Source: Flavobacterium amnicola
GTDB taxonomy: Bacteria; Bacteroidota; Bacteroidia; Flavobacteriales; Flavobacteriaceae
Assembly (NCBI RefSeq): GCF_004122165.1
Contig: NZ_SBKO01000001.1
Span: 930,001-994,000, forward strand
Reading direction: 5' to 3'
Length of the DNA stretch: 64,000 nucleotides
Shown here: positions 15,462 to 24,171 of the stretch, one piece after another
How the letters are laid out: every line of letters starts with the position of its first letter
How positions within the stretch are numbered: the first letter of the stretch is position 1
The notes under the pieces: model-generated
Seen by the model: only the letters and a program-made list of their open reading frames with translations
Databases searched by the model: none
What the model was told of the DNA's origin: nothing
Program-made: the position numbers and the translations under genes

Positions 15462-16796
15462 TTAGAAAAATTTAGTAGCAATTATTTCATAAATGTCTTT
15501 ACCAAAGGTTAAAGCCATTAAACTCAATAAAATAACCATTCCAATGGTTTGTACAATTTCGGCCGCTTTGTCATTTAAAGTCTTCCCAGTAATCATTTCA
15601 GCAATAGTAAAAATGGCATGTCCGCCATCAAGACCTGGGATTGGTAACAGGTTCATAAAGGCCAAACCAATCGAGAACATTGCAGTGAACCCCCAAATAA
15701 ATTCCCAATTCCATTCGGTTGGAAGTCGCTGCGTAATGCCAATGGGACTTTTTACTTGTTTGTAGGCTTCTGTCTTTGGACGAAGGATTAATTTGAACTG
15801 TTTGATGTTATAAATAAATTGCGTGTACGATTCGTTTACGGCTGCAGGGATGGCATCAATCAAGCTTAATTTATTTACGATTTGAAATGCTGTTTTGTCT
15901 TTTGTATTGGGTGCAAATCCGAGTTTGCCTTCTTTTGAAACATTGCTTTTTATTACTATTTCTTTACCGTCTCTTAGAACAGTCAATTCCGTTGCTTTAC
16001 CAGCGTTTGATTTTAAAGAACCCGTTAATTCATCGTAATATTTAATTTTGGCATCATTGATTTTTACAATTTGATCTCCTTTCAAAAGTCCTGCTTTTTT
16101 GGCTTCTCCTTCTGGTAAAATTGAATCGATAACGATATTTGCTATTCGAGGTTGGATGAATTCTCTACCTTCGGTAGCTAAAATTTTACTTTTTTGCTCA
16201 TCTGTAATCAAAAGTGTTTGTTTCTGACCATTTCTTTCAATCTCAACTTTGTCTCCTAGCAATACATCAATCATTAAACGATTGAATTTTTCTTGTGTTT
16301 GACCATCAACGGATAGAATTTTATCTCCGTTTTTAAATCCAGCATTTAGTCCCGCTTCACCAAAGGCCAAACCATTGGTTTGTAATTTTTCTGTTGAAAT
16401 GTATTTTTGACCTACAGTAGCATACATGGTGGTGTAGATAAACCAAGCCAAAATAATGTTTACAGTCACTCCACCTAACATAATGATTAAACGTTGCCAA
16501 GCCGGTTTCGCACGAAACTCCCATGATTGTGCAGGTTGCTTCATTTGTTCTTTGTCCATGCTCTCATCCATCATTCCAGCTAGTTTAACATAGCCGCCAA
16601 TGGGTAACCATCCAATTCCCCATTCGGTTTCGCCTATTTTCTTTTTGACTAGCGAAAACCAAGGATCCATAAAAAGGTAGAATTTTTCAACTCTTACTTT
16701 AAATAATTTGGCAGGTATATAATGTCCGAACTCGTGTAAAATAACAAGTACTGAAAGTATAAAGATGATTTGTGCAATCTGTATAAATGTATCCAT
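15462..16796 (-). CDS. rseP: RIP metalloprotease RseP (site-2 protease)
   Basis: 444 residues; intramembrane zinc protease that cleaves anti-sigma factors and remnant signal peptides. HEFGH at residues 21-25 within the first membrane helix supplies the zinc ligands; the third ligand is in the C-terminal LPIPGLDGGH motif. Between them are a helix near 105-125 and two PDZ-type modules (GEAGLNAGFKNGDKILSVDG and GEAKKAGLLKGDQIVKIND). The -7 element TACTTTTG (16833-16826) overlaps the terminator hairpin of the upstream M1 peptidase gene. Confidence 0.96.
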   Translation of the reverse strand: MDTFIQIAQIIFILSVLVILHEFGHYIPAKLFKVRVEKFYLFMDPWFSLVKKKIGETEWGIGWLPIGGYVKLAGMMDESMDKEQMKQPAQSWEFRAKPAWQRLIIMLGGVTVNIILAWFIYTTMYATVGQKYISTEKLQTNGLAFGEAGLNAGFKNGDKILSVDGQTQEKFNRLMIDVLLGDKVEIERNGQKQTLLITDEQKSKILATEGREFIQPRIANIVIDSILPEGEAKKAGLLKGDQIVKINDAKIKYYDELTGSLKSNAGKATELTVLRDGKEIVIKSNVSKEGKLGFAPNTKDKTAFQIVNKLSLIDAIPAAVNESYTQFIYNIKQFKLILRPKTEAYKQVKSPIGITQRLPTEWNWEFIWGFTAMFSIGLAFMNLLPIPGLDGGHAIFTIAEMITGKTLNDKAAEIVQTIGMVILLSLMALTFGKDIYEIIATKFF

Positions 16797-16826
16797 TTTT
16801 TTATTTTAGTATTTTCTATAAAAAGC

Positions 16827-16852
16827 AAAAGTAAGACTTTCGCCTTACTTTT
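16827..16852 (-). terminator. Terminator of the M1 peptidase gene, overlapping the rseP promoter
   Basis: Stem AAAAGTAAG / CTTACTTTT with an 8-base loop, then a T-rich tract on the minus strand. The downstream arm contains TACTTTTG (16833-16826), a perfect TAnnTTTG 29 bases before the rseP start. Confidence 0.65.
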
Positions 16853-16873
16853 CTAACAATATATGTGCCGAGC

Positions 16874-18820
16874 TTATTTTTTTATGAATTTTTTATGAGC
16901 CAAGCCTTCATTTGTTTCAATCACCACCTGATAAATGCCAGATGATAGAGAAGAAACATTAATTTGATTTGTATTGGCTATCATTACTTTTTGACCCAAT
17001 GTATTAATGAAACTTACTTTTTCTACAGAAATTGAATTAGGGATTTCAATTGTGATGTTGTCTTTACTTGGGTTTGGAAATAAATTCACTTGACTGGACA
17101 ACTCAAATTCCGAAATTCCCATAACAGCAGTACTGTTTCTTGAAATAATATCTTTATTAGGGTCAAAAGTAATTCCGGTAACGGTCGTTCCAACAGGTAA
17201 GGCCACATTAAAACTCTGTCCACCAAAAGTATTGTTTAGTCTGACATCTAATGTAGTACTGTTACTCAATGTTAAACGTACAGGAACTGGCATTTCAAAG
17301 TAGGATACATAACCCGTTTGTGCTGAGTTGGTTATTGATTGGGTTTGATTGATAACAACCGTCGCTTGGTTTGCTCCCGAATTGAAAGCATTGATGGCAT
17401 ACGTTGGGTAACCTTCTTTATATACCCAGTCATCAAAAAATTCTTGTAAACTAGCGCCGTAAACAGCTTCCATATGTGTTTGAAATTGTGGGGTAACAGC
17501 GTAACTGTAGGCTAACAAGGGATCGTTTAAATAATTACGCAATCCTTGGAAAAAATTAGTATCTCCAATCATATAACGTAACATATTGGTCACCATTGAG
17601 CCTTTGTCATAGCTTAATCGGCTACTAAAAATTCTGTTTACATCGTTTAGTTGCGAATCGTATAAATACAAATTACCGGTGGTTTGTGAAGTAATACTGT
17701 TGATTTTACCCGTTTTCCAAGAAACAAAAGAACTTGCGCCATCAAGATGTTCTACAACACAACCCGACATGTATTCGGTAATTCCTTCGTTTAGCCAAAT
17801 GTCTTTCCAAGAACCACAAGTGATCTTATCGCCAAACCATTGGTGTGCCATTTCGTGCGCAATTAGTCCACGACTCCAACCACCCATGAAGGATACCGTT
17901 GTGTGTTCCATTCCGCCACCCCAGCCAAATTGGGCATGTCCATATTTTTCGCTTCTGAAAGGATAATTTCCAATTTTCGTCTCATAGAAGTTGATAATTG
18001 TAGGAGTAACATTCAAACTTGACATTGTTGGTAATGCTGTTTCGGGATAGATATAATTGACAATTGGAAAAAACGGACTACCTGTAGTACCCAAACCACC
18101 TTGCTGGTTGTGAATTTGATAATTTGTTACGGCTATAGCTACTAGATAAGCTGGAATAGGATAACTGTGGTGGTAATGAGTAGTAGCATTTGCGCCGTTT
18201 ATTACTCTTGACTGTTGTAAACCATTTGACACACTTATGTTAGCCGATGGTGCTGTAATATAAATATCGATACTGTCAATTTTGTCATTCAAATCTTGTT
18301 TGCATGGCCACCAATCGCGTGCGCCATAAGGTTCTGATAAGGTCCATAAAACAGGCACATTACTCCCGTGTGTGGAAGTTTCAAAAGCACTTTGGCCCGA
18401 AGAGGGAGCGCCATTATAGGTTATTTCTACCGTTTCAGAATTTCCAGTAGTAACCGTAGCTGGTAAAGTGATTACTAATTCTTCCGAAGCGTTTTGTACA
18501 AAACTTAGATTGGTTAGCCCTTTTTTTACAGAAGTTACGGTTAGCTCATTCGTCAAATCGAAAGTCACCGTTGTCATGTCTGAAAGTGCTTTGAAAGTTG
18601 TAGTTACTACTCCAGAAATGTTATAAACTGCTGGATTTACTGTAAATTCAAGTTTCGAGTAGGTAACGTCGTAATTTTGAGTATTCGGATTGACTCTTAA
18701 GTCTATTTTTTTGAAAGCCGATTTCATTTCAGCGTTCACCATTTTTTCAAAATCATGGTCGTGATCTTGAGCAAATACAATAGACGTGAATAAACAAAAA
18801 ATGTAGGTAATTTTTTTCAT
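16874..18820 (-). CDS. M1 family aminopeptidase exported by T9SS
   Basis: 648 residues, signal peptide to IVFAQ. The gluzincin motif HEMAHQWFGD (about residue 325) with NEGITEY ~20 residues on gives the zinc ligands. The exopeptidase signature appears as GGMEHTT in place of GAMEN. The C-terminal ~80 residues are a type A T9SS sorting domain (LFPNPSKDNITIEI, GIYQVVIE, HKKFIKK). Probably a cell-surface or secreted peptidase that trims N-terminal residues for nutrition. A -7 element (TAACTTTG) at 18840-18847 precedes it. Confidence 0.95.
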   Translation of the reverse strand: MKKITYIFCLFTSIVFAQDHDHDFEKMVNAEMKSAFKKIDLRVNPNTQNYDVTYSKLEFTVNPAVYNISGVVTTTFKALSDMTTVTFDLTNELTVTSVKKGLTNLSFVQNASEELVITLPATVTTGNSETVEITYNGAPSSGQSAFETSTHGSNVPVLWTLSEPYGARDWWPCKQDLNDKIDSIDIYITAPSANISVSNGLQQSRVINGANATTHYHHSYPIPAYLVAIAVTNYQIHNQQGGLGTTGSPFFPIVNYIYPETALPTMSSLNVTPTIINFYETKIGNYPFRSEKYGHAQFGWGGGMEHTTVSFMGGWSRGLIAHEMAHQWFGDKITCGSWKDIWLNEGITEYMSGCVVEHLDGASSFVSWKTGKINSITSQTTGNLYLYDSQLNDVNRIFSSRLSYDKGSMVTNMLRYMIGDTNFFQGLRNYLNDPLLAYSYAVTPQFQTHMEAVYGASLQEFFDDWVYKEGYPTYAINAFNSGANQATVVINQTQSITNSAQTGYVSYFEMPVPVRLTLSNSTTLDVRLNNTFGGQSFNVALPVGTTVTGITFDPNKDIISRNSTAVMGISEFELSSQVNLFPNPSKDNITIEIPNSISVEKVSFINTLGQKVMIANTNQINVSSLSSGIYQVVIETNEGLAHKKFIKK

Positions 18821-18871
18821 TGGGTTTTAATTTTCAAGCCAAAGTTATTAAAATTACTTTTATAAATGAAA

Positions 18872-18902
18872 AAATCCGAAAAACTTAATATTTTTCGGAT
18901 TT
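18872..18902 (-). terminator. Intrinsic terminator of the ssb gene
   Basis: Stem AAATCCGAAAAA / TTTTTCGGATTT downstream of the stop at 18925, with a T-run on the minus strand. Confidence 0.75.
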
Positions 18903-18924
18903 CCTTCCATTATTCACAATAAAA

Positions 18925-19257
18925 TTACTTTCCTAAAAGCAATAATTCATTGGCTACTATTTCGGTATAAAAGCGTTTTATACCGTCTTTATCATCATAA
19001 CTGCGATGCGTTAGCTTTCCTTCAATAGCAATTTCTTTTCCTTTGCTGACAAAGTTTTCGATAATATCTGCTGTTTTTCCCCAAGCTGTTACGTTGTGCC
19101 ATTGGGTGTCGGTCACTTTTTCTTTATTCTCATTATAATACACTTCATTAGTAGCGATAGTGATTTTTGCTACTTTTTTTCCTCCGTCCAGAACTTTGAT
19201 TTCTGGTTCTTGTCCTACATGTCCAATTAATTGTACTTTGTTTCTTAATGCATTCAT
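18925..19257 (-). CDS. ssb: Single-stranded DNA-binding protein, short form
   Basis: 110 residues covering one OB-fold of the bacterial SSB type: LIGHVGQEPEIKVLDGGKKVAKITIATNE.., WHNVTAWGKTADIIENFVSKGKEIAIEGKL.., and FYTEIVANELLLLGK at the end. It stops at the OB-fold: the flexible linker and acidic tip (DDDIPF-type) that recruits partner proteins in canonical SSB are absent. It may be a second SSB paralogue for recombination or uptake; the replicative one would then lie elsewhere. Single-gene unit. Confidence 0.93.
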   Translation of the reverse strand: MNALRNKVQLIGHVGQEPEIKVLDGGKKVAKITIATNEVYYNENKEKVTDTQWHNVTAWGKTADIIENFVSKGKEIAIEGKLTHRSYDDKDGIKRFYTEIVANELLLLGK

Positions 19258-19433
19258 GGCGTTTAAAATTTAAATGTTATTGTTCTAATTATTCGTCGTT
19301 TCATTTCGACAGGGCAAAGATGCGATGGCTTTCAAAAGTTATTCGGTTAAAATACGTTTAATTTCGGTTGTAATTATTTGTTGTCGTTTGTAAGTGGAAA
19401 TTTCATTATATTTGGATACTCAACAAACTAACA

Positions 19434-19970
19434 ATGAATATAGAAAAACTAAGGTTTCCCATCGGTCCATTTCATTTTAATCCCGATGTCACAACAACTG
19501 AATTTGAAAATTGGAAAATGACTATCAAAAATTTTCCTCAAAAAATAAAAGAAGTAGTGGCGACGCTATCAACAGAAGAATTGCAATGGCGATACCGTCC
19601 GGAGGGTTGGAAAATCAAACAAGTGGTACACCATTGTGCCGATAGTCATATGAATGCTTTGATTAGAGTTAAGCTGACGTTAACGGAAGAATCACCCACG
19701 ATCCGACCGTATGAAGAACAGCTTTGGGCCGAATTGGAAGATGGTTTGTCGGATGATTTAGGCGCTTCGATTCAAATTTTGGAAGGGGTACATCATCGGT
19801 GGTCTACAGTTATTGATAGTTTACAACCAAAGGATTGGGAGAAAATGTATTTTCACCCTGCCAGTCAAAAATTGTTTACATTAAAAGAAATGTTAGGATT
19901 GTATGCTTGGCATTGTGAGCATCATTTAGCACATATTTATCAAGCATTACACTATAAAGGAGAATTTTAG
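19434..19970 (+). CDS. YfiT/DinB-family bacillithiol transferase-like protein
   Basis: 178 residues, cytosolic four-helix DinB/YfiT fold. The opening LRFPIGPFHFNP and the metal-binding histidines in VHHCADSHMNA and WHCEHHLAHI match the YfiT (BstA) type, which conjugates bacillithiol to electrophiles in a metal-dependent manner. A perfect -7 element TATATTTG at 19407-19414 lies 19 bases before the ATG. Family assignment is solid; the thiol cofactor in this organism is not shown. Confidence 0.88.
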   Translation: MNIEKLRFPIGPFHFNPDVTTTEFENWKMTIKNFPQKIKEVVATLSTEELQWRYRPEGWKIKQVVHHCADSHMNALIRVKLTLTEESPTIRPYEEQLWAELEDGLSDDLGASIQILEGVHHRWSTVIDSLQPKDWEKMYFHPASQKLFTLKEMLGLYAWHCEHHLAHIYQALHYKGEF

Positions 19971-19986
19971 TATGAAAAATGGGTGT

Positions 19987-20010
19987 CTTCGAGAGCCTCA
20001 GGCAACAATA
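19987..20010 (+). repeat. Dispersed repeat CTTCGAGAGCCTCAG + GCAACAATA
   Basis: Shares 14 of 15 bases with the minus-strand copy at 9405-9391, and both are followed by CAACAATA. It lies between the stop at 19970 and the ATG at 20025. Confidence 0.55.
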
Positions 20011-20024
20011 GTAAAGAATATAGT

Positions 20025-20372
20025 ATGAAGAATTGCTTAGAATGCGGCGAAAAAATCGTTGGAAGAGAAGATAAAAAGTTTTGTAGTGATGGCTGTCGGA
20101 ATGCCTATAATAACAAAATGAATAAGGACAGTACAAATTTGATGCGCAACATCAATAACAAACTGCGGAAAAATTATAGAATTCTATCTGATTTGAATCC
20201 AGAGGGAAAATCGAAAACAACTCGTTCCAAATTGTTGAGTAAAGGATTTGATTTTGAATTTTGCACCTCTATTTATACTACAAAAACCGGAAATGTGTAT
20301 TATTTTTTATACGATCAAGGGTATATGGCGTTGGAAAATGAAGGGTATGTGTTGGTCAAAAAAGATTCTTAA
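20025..20372 (+). CDS. Small zinc-ribbon-like hypothetical protein
   Basis: 115 residues from ATG 20025; an in-frame upstream start would run through the dispersed repeat. The N-terminus MKNCLECGEKIVGREDKKFCSDGCRNAYNN holds four cysteines in a C-x2-C ... C-x3-C zinc-ribbon layout, similar to those in other flavobacterial small proteins. The rest is basic (NNKLRKNYRIL..., KSKTTRSKLL) with a closing aromatic strand region (VYYFLYDQGYMALE). Likely nucleic-acid or protein binding, but no function can be assigned. The next gene begins 2 bases after its stop, suggesting coupling. Confidence 0.82.
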   Translation: MKNCLECGEKIVGREDKKFCSDGCRNAYNNKMNKDSTNLMRNINNKLRKNYRILSDLNPEGKSKTTRSKLLSKGFDFEFCTSIYTTKTGNVYYFLYDQGYMALENEGYVLVKKDS

Positions 20373-20374
20373 TT

Positions 20375-21172
20375 ATGAATGTAAGTATTTTAGGTTGTGG
20401 TTGGTTGGGATTCCCGTTAGCAAAACGACTGATAGAAAATGGCTTTTCGGTAAATGGATCGACAACTTCAATTGCGAAATTGAAAGTTTTAGAAGAAGAA
20501 AACATTGTTCCTTTTTTAATTGAACTGTCGGAAGAAAAAATAATAGGTACTATTTCCGATTTTCTATCGAATGCTGACGTTTTGATAATTGACATTCCGC
20601 CGAAATTGAGAGGAGAACAGAAGGAAAACTTTGTGCGAAAAATTCAGAATTTGATTCCGCATATTGAAACATCCAAAATTGAAAAAGTGCTTTTTGTGAG
20701 TTCAACCTCAGTATATGGAGAGGATGAAGCAATTGTAACTGAAGAAACGATTCCTTGTCCGGACACTGAAAGTGGTAAACAATTGGCGCAAGTCGAAAAA
20801 ATACTGAAATTCAATCCGAATTTCAAAACGACCGTTTTGCGTTTTGGTGGTTTGATTGGAGCCGACAGACACCCCATAAAGTTTTTAGCAGGAAAGGAAA
20901 ATCTTGAAAACCCCAATGCACCCGTTAATTTGATTCATCAAAAGGATTGCATTGCCCTAATTGAAAAAATAATTAGCATGGACTGCTTTGCAGAAGTTTT
21001 TAATGCCGTGGCGCCATTTCATCCAACTCGAAAAAATTATTATACGAAAAAGGCATTAGAATTACATTTGGAAGTTCCAAAGTTCAAAGAGCATTCTGAA
21101 AAAGGAAAAATAATCGATTCGACTAAAATAATCACGTTGTTAAATCATTCGTTTGCGTTAGATTTGTACTAA
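20375..21172 (+). CDS. NAD(P)-binding epimerase/SDR-like protein
   Basis: 265 residues with an N-terminal Rossmann fold (VSILGCGWLGFPLAKRL, then GSTTS) and a VSSTSVYGE motif typical of extended SDR epimerases (YeeZ-like subgroup). The catalytic YxxxK is not evident, so it may be an atypical member. It lies 2 bp after the zinc-ribbon gene and 15 bp before the transporter gene, so the three probably form one transcript. Substrate unknown. Confidence 0.8.
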   Translation: MNVSILGCGWLGFPLAKRLIENGFSVNGSTTSIAKLKVLEEENIVPFLIELSEEKIIGTISDFLSNADVLIIDIPPKLRGEQKENFVRKIQNLIPHIETSKIEKVLFVSSTSVYGEDEAIVTEETIPCPDTESGKQLAQVEKILKFNPNFKTTVLRFGGLIGADRHPIKFLAGKENLENPNAPVNLIHQKDCIALIEKIISMDCFAEVFNAVAPFHPTRKNYYTKKALELHLEVPKFKEHSEKGKIIDSTKIITLLNHSFALDLY

Positions 21173-21187
21173 AATTACATCAAATCA

Positions 21188-22084
21188 TTGAAACCAATTC
21201 AAAAAATAAAAGCATTAGGATTGCCCATGTTGGCCTTAATTTGGATTAGTTTCTTTTGGGGAACCACTTGGCTAGCCAGCAAAGAAGGTGTAAAACACAT
21301 GCCTGCCTTACAATTGGCGGCGATTCGACAGTTTTTAGGAGCTGTTTTTTATATTTCCTTTTTCCTATTTAAAAAAACGCCTTGGCCTAAAGGCAAACAA
21401 TGGAAAACGATTCTGATTTTAAGTGTTTTAAATTTTGTATTGAGTAATGGATTAAGCACTTGGGGGGTGAAATATATTTCTAGTGGTTTGGGCGCTATTA
21501 TTGGTGCGATTTTTCCACTATGGATTGTAGTGATTAGCTTTTTTAACGGTGAACGATTGTCAAAATTAGCTTTGGTAGGATTGTTGACTTGTTTTGGTGG
21601 AGTTTGTGTTGTCTTTTCCGATTATTTGACTGATTTTTTTAAACCTGATTTCCAATTTGGAATTCTGCTTTCGGTAATCGCAACCATTACCTGGGCTTTC
21701 GGAAGTTTGTACACCAAGAAAAAAGCGGCCAGTTTTAATCCGTATTTTAGTTTGGGATTGCAAATGTTGATTTCCAGTATTTTGCTTTTTGCGTATACGG
21801 GTGCCACAGGAACTTCGGTGGCGATTACTCAAATCCCGGCACAAGCGTGGTGGGCCATTGGGTATCTAGTGGTTTTTGGTTCCATAACGACATTTATCGC
21901 TTTTATTTATGCCTTACAACATCTTCCTACCGAAATTAGCAGTATTTACGCGTATATCAATCCGATAATTGCCGTTATTTTGGGTGCATTTATTTTCAAC
22001 GAGCCGCTTACTTTTACCTTAATTGTTGGGGTTTTGGTAGTGTTGTTGGGAATTTATTTGGTGAATAAAGCCATAAAGAGGTAG
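21188..22084 (+). CDS. EamA-type DMT transporter
   Basis: 298 residues with about ten hydrophobic segments in two EamA repeats. The start chosen is TTG 21188, giving a short charged N-terminus before LALIWISFFWGTTWLASKEG; an internal ATG 13 codons later would cut into the first helix. The second repeat begins near LLSVIATITWAFGSLYTKK. Inner-membrane exporter of small metabolites such as amino acids is the usual role; substrate unknown. Convergent with a small gene at 22122-22292. Confidence 0.9.
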   Translation: MKPIQKIKALGLPMLALIWISFFWGTTWLASKEGVKHMPALQLAAIRQFLGAVFYISFFLFKKTPWPKGKQWKTILILSVLNFVLSNGLSTWGVKYISSGLGAIIGAIFPLWIVVISFFNGERLSKLALVGLLTCFGGVCVVFSDYLTDFFKPDFQFGILLSVIATITWAFGSLYTKKKAASFNPYFSLGLQMLISSILLFAYTGATGTSVAITQIPAQAWWAIGYLVVFGSITTFIAFIYALQHLPTEISSIYAYINPIIAVILGAFIFNEPLTFTLIVGVLVVLLGIYLVNKAIKR

Positions 22085-22121
22085 GGGTATTTCAACCCAA
22101 ATGTTCCAATATGATAACCTT

Positions 22122-22292
22122 TCAGTTAAATGGATCCTTATCGTTAACTTCTGTTTCTTGAGTTTTAGGATATTCATTATTAAACTTTTCTTCCAATTCT
22201 TTTCTGTCTTTTTCATTTCGAAAAAAAAGAAATCGAATCAAAATAAAACTTCCAATAATGACAATACCGATGTAAAAATAATACGTTTCCAT
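22122..22292 (-). CDS. 56-residue single-pass membrane protein
   Basis: A short open frame from ATG 22292 to TGA 22122. The product has one hydrophobic helix (residues ~5-23, IGIVIIGSFILIRFLFF) followed by a charged cytosolic tail (RNEKDRKELEEKF) ending in NDKDPFN. Topology resembles other tiny flavobacterial membrane peptides. A TAACTTTA sequence (one mismatch to the -7 consensus) lies upstream near 22311. No homologue is recognised by eye. Confidence 0.6.
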   Translation of the reverse strand: METYYFYIGIVIIGSFILIRFLFFRNEKDRKELEEKFNNEYPKTQETEVNDKDPFN

Positions 22293-22445
22293 GGCGGAAC
22301 TTTTTACTAAAGTTAGTTAATTTTCAATGAATTAATGTTACTATAATATTAATTTTATGAACTAGAAATAGAAAAATCCCACTCGACTGACTAAAAATTC
22401 AATTGATAAATATGTGCATGAACTCAAATATATTGTTTTAAATGT

Positions 22446-22477
22446 AAAAAGCCAGTTCTTAATTCGAACTGGCTTTT
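22446..22477. terminator. Intrinsic terminator of the lipoprotein gene at 22480
   Basis: Stem AAAAGCCAGTTC / GAACTGGCTTTT, 7-base loop, T-run on the minus strand. Confidence 0.85.
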
Positions 22478-22479
22478 AT

Positions 22480-22872
22480 TTAATTGATTTTTATTTGTTT
22501 GTATTGATAATCATTACCATATCGGGAATCCTCAAGCATAAGTAATGTGGGAGTGAGATTAATTATCTTATAGTTTAGGGTAGGAATATCTAAAGTAGGG
22601 TAGTTTTCTTTAATTTCCTGAGTAGCTACATTTAAAACATATATACCAAGATGACTATTTTGACTAACAAATAAACAAGTATTATTGTCGAAATATGTCG
22701 TTGTTGCTTGTTGAGTGTCTTTTTGCCAATCACTCCAAATACCACTTGAGCTTTTTACTCTATACTCAACTGTTTTCCATGTACCCAATAAGGGGTTAGT
22801 AAGCTTGTTGTCATCTTTATTACAAGAAAGTAATATTAATACTAGACTAAATAATGTAATTAGTTTTTTCAT
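22480..22872 (-). CDS. Lipocalin-like lipoprotein
   Basis: 130 residues with a lipoprotein signal (C17 in LLSCNKDD). The mature part starts with LLGTWKTVEYRVKSSSG, the GxW start of lipocalin-like domains common in Bacteroidota, followed by beta strands (TTYFDNNTCLFVSQ, LNYKIINLTPTLLMLED). Probably anchored in the outer membrane; ligand unknown. It stands alone between the small membrane protein and tRNA-Ser. Confidence 0.8.
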   Translation of the reverse strand: MKKLITLFSLVLILLSCNKDDNKLTNPLLGTWKTVEYRVKSSSGIWSDWQKDTQQATTTYFDNNTCLFVSQNSHLGIYVLNVATQEIKENYPTLDIPTLNYKIINLTPTLLMLEDSRYGNDYQYKQIKIN

Positions 22873-22976
22873 AAATACGGTTTAATTTCAATTTTGTTCT
22901 GGCACATATTGTCGTTAATCACAGCCATACATAATATGATTCATATAGTGTCTGGATAGAACTTTTGTAAATAAAC

Positions 22977-23006
22977 AAAAAAACCAAAACGAACGTTTTG
23001 GTTTTT
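22977..23006 (-). terminator. Intrinsic terminator of tRNA-Ser
   Basis: AAACCAAAAC / GTTTTGGTTT stem, loop GAAC, with a T-run on the minus strand. Confidence 0.85.
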
Positions 23007-23011
23007 CTTAG

Positions 23012-23098
23012 CAGAGAGGAAGGGATTCGAACCCTCGATACAGTTACCCATATACTAGCTTTCCAGGCTAGCTCCTTCAACCACTCGGACACCTCTCT
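23012..23098 (-). tRNA. tRNA-Ser (GGA)
   Basis: 87 nucleotides with a long variable arm. Acceptor AGAGAGG / CCTCTCT, anticodon loop CTGGAAA with GGA, T-arm GAGGGTTCGAATCCCTT, discriminator G. No encoded CCA. Confidence 0.96.
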
Positions 23099-23142
23099 AA
23101 ATTATTTTGCAAATAAAGTTTAAAAAATTGACTTTTGAAAGA

Positions 23143-24171
23143 TTAATTCATCTCTCCGCGCAAAGAAGTTTCAAATAGGGTTTTAAATGCGCTCGTCGCC
23201 ACCTTTTGTCCCAACAAATACATTAATTTGGTAATGGCAGCTTCGGTGGTAATGTCTTTTCCAGATATGACGCCAATTTGTTTGAGTTGCGAACTGGTTT
23301 CATAATGTCCCATGTTCACGCTTCCACCCGAACATTGGGTAACATTAATAATATGAATGCCTTTTTTTATAGCTTCTTCTAGTAGTTGTACAAACCAATC
23401 TTCGGTAGGGGCATTTCCCGCTCCGTAGGTTTCCAAAATAATTCCTTTTAAATTTTCAGTTGAAAGAATCGCTTTCATAACCTTCGCATTGATACTTGGA
23501 AATATTTTTACGATGGCTACATTGTCATCAAATTCGGTGCGGACTTCCAATTTTTTATCGTTGGATTGTAGTAACAATTGCTCACTCACGTTCAGATGTA
23601 CTCCCGATTCGACCAAGCAAGGAAAATTAGGGGATGTAAATGCGTTGAAATGTTCGGCGCTAATTTTGGTCGTACGATTTCCTCTGTATAATTTGTATTC
23701 AAAATACAAGCAGACTTCTGTAATAACAGGTTTTCCTTTTTGTTGTAACGAAGTAACTTGAATAGCGGTAATTAAATTTTCTTTGGCATCGGTGCGTAAA
23801 TCACCAATCGGCAATTGAGAACCTGTAAAAATCACAGGTTTTGTTAAATTTTCCAACATAAAGCTCAACGCAGAAGCCGAATACGACATTGTATCAGAAC
23901 CATGAAGAACTACAAATCCGTCATAACTGTCGTAATTTTCTTTTATGATCGTGGCTATTTTGACCCATTCTTCAATATTCATATTGGAAGAATCGATAGG
24001 AATTTCAAACGAAATGGTTGCAATGTTACAATCTAACAGCTTTAACTCTGGAATATTTTTGAGTAATTTATTAAAGTTGAAGGCTTTCAAAACACCCGAA
24101 TCGGCATCTTTCACCATCCCGATAGTTCCTCCGGTATAAATCAGTAAAATATTGGGTTTAGAGCTTGTCAT
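23143..24171 (-). CDS. ansA: Type I asparaginase
   Basis: 342 residues, no signal peptide, hence the cytosolic AnsA type that hydrolyses L-asparagine to aspartate and ammonia. The two catalytic threonine motifs are present: YTGGTIGMVKD (T13) and VVLHGSDTMSYSA (near residue 90). The first 14 bases overlap the end of the acyltransferase gene, indicating translational coupling, though the two enzymes have no evident shared pathway. Confidence 0.94.
   Translation of the reverse strand: MTSSKPNILLIYTGGTIGMVKDADSGVLKAFNFNKLLKNIPELKLLDCNIATISFEIPIDSSNMNIEEWVKIATIIKENYDSYDGFVVLHGSDTMSYSASALSFMLENLTKPVIFTGSQLPIGDLRTDAKENLITAIQVTSLQQKGKPVITEVCLYFEYKLYRGNRTTKISAEHFNAFTSPNFPCLVESGVHLNVSEQLLLQSNDKKLEVRTEFDDNVAIVKIFPSINAKVMKAILSTENLKGIILETYGAGNAPTEDWFVQLLEEAIKKGIHIINVTQCSGGSVNMGHYETSSQLKQIGVISGKDITTEAAITKLMYLLGQKVATSAFKTLFETSLRGEMN

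Noticed and set aside
22101..22310. Plus-strand open frame of 69 residues
   Set aside because: It is the antisense of the 56-residue membrane protein; composition is Phe/Lys-rich without a domain or a sensible promoter.
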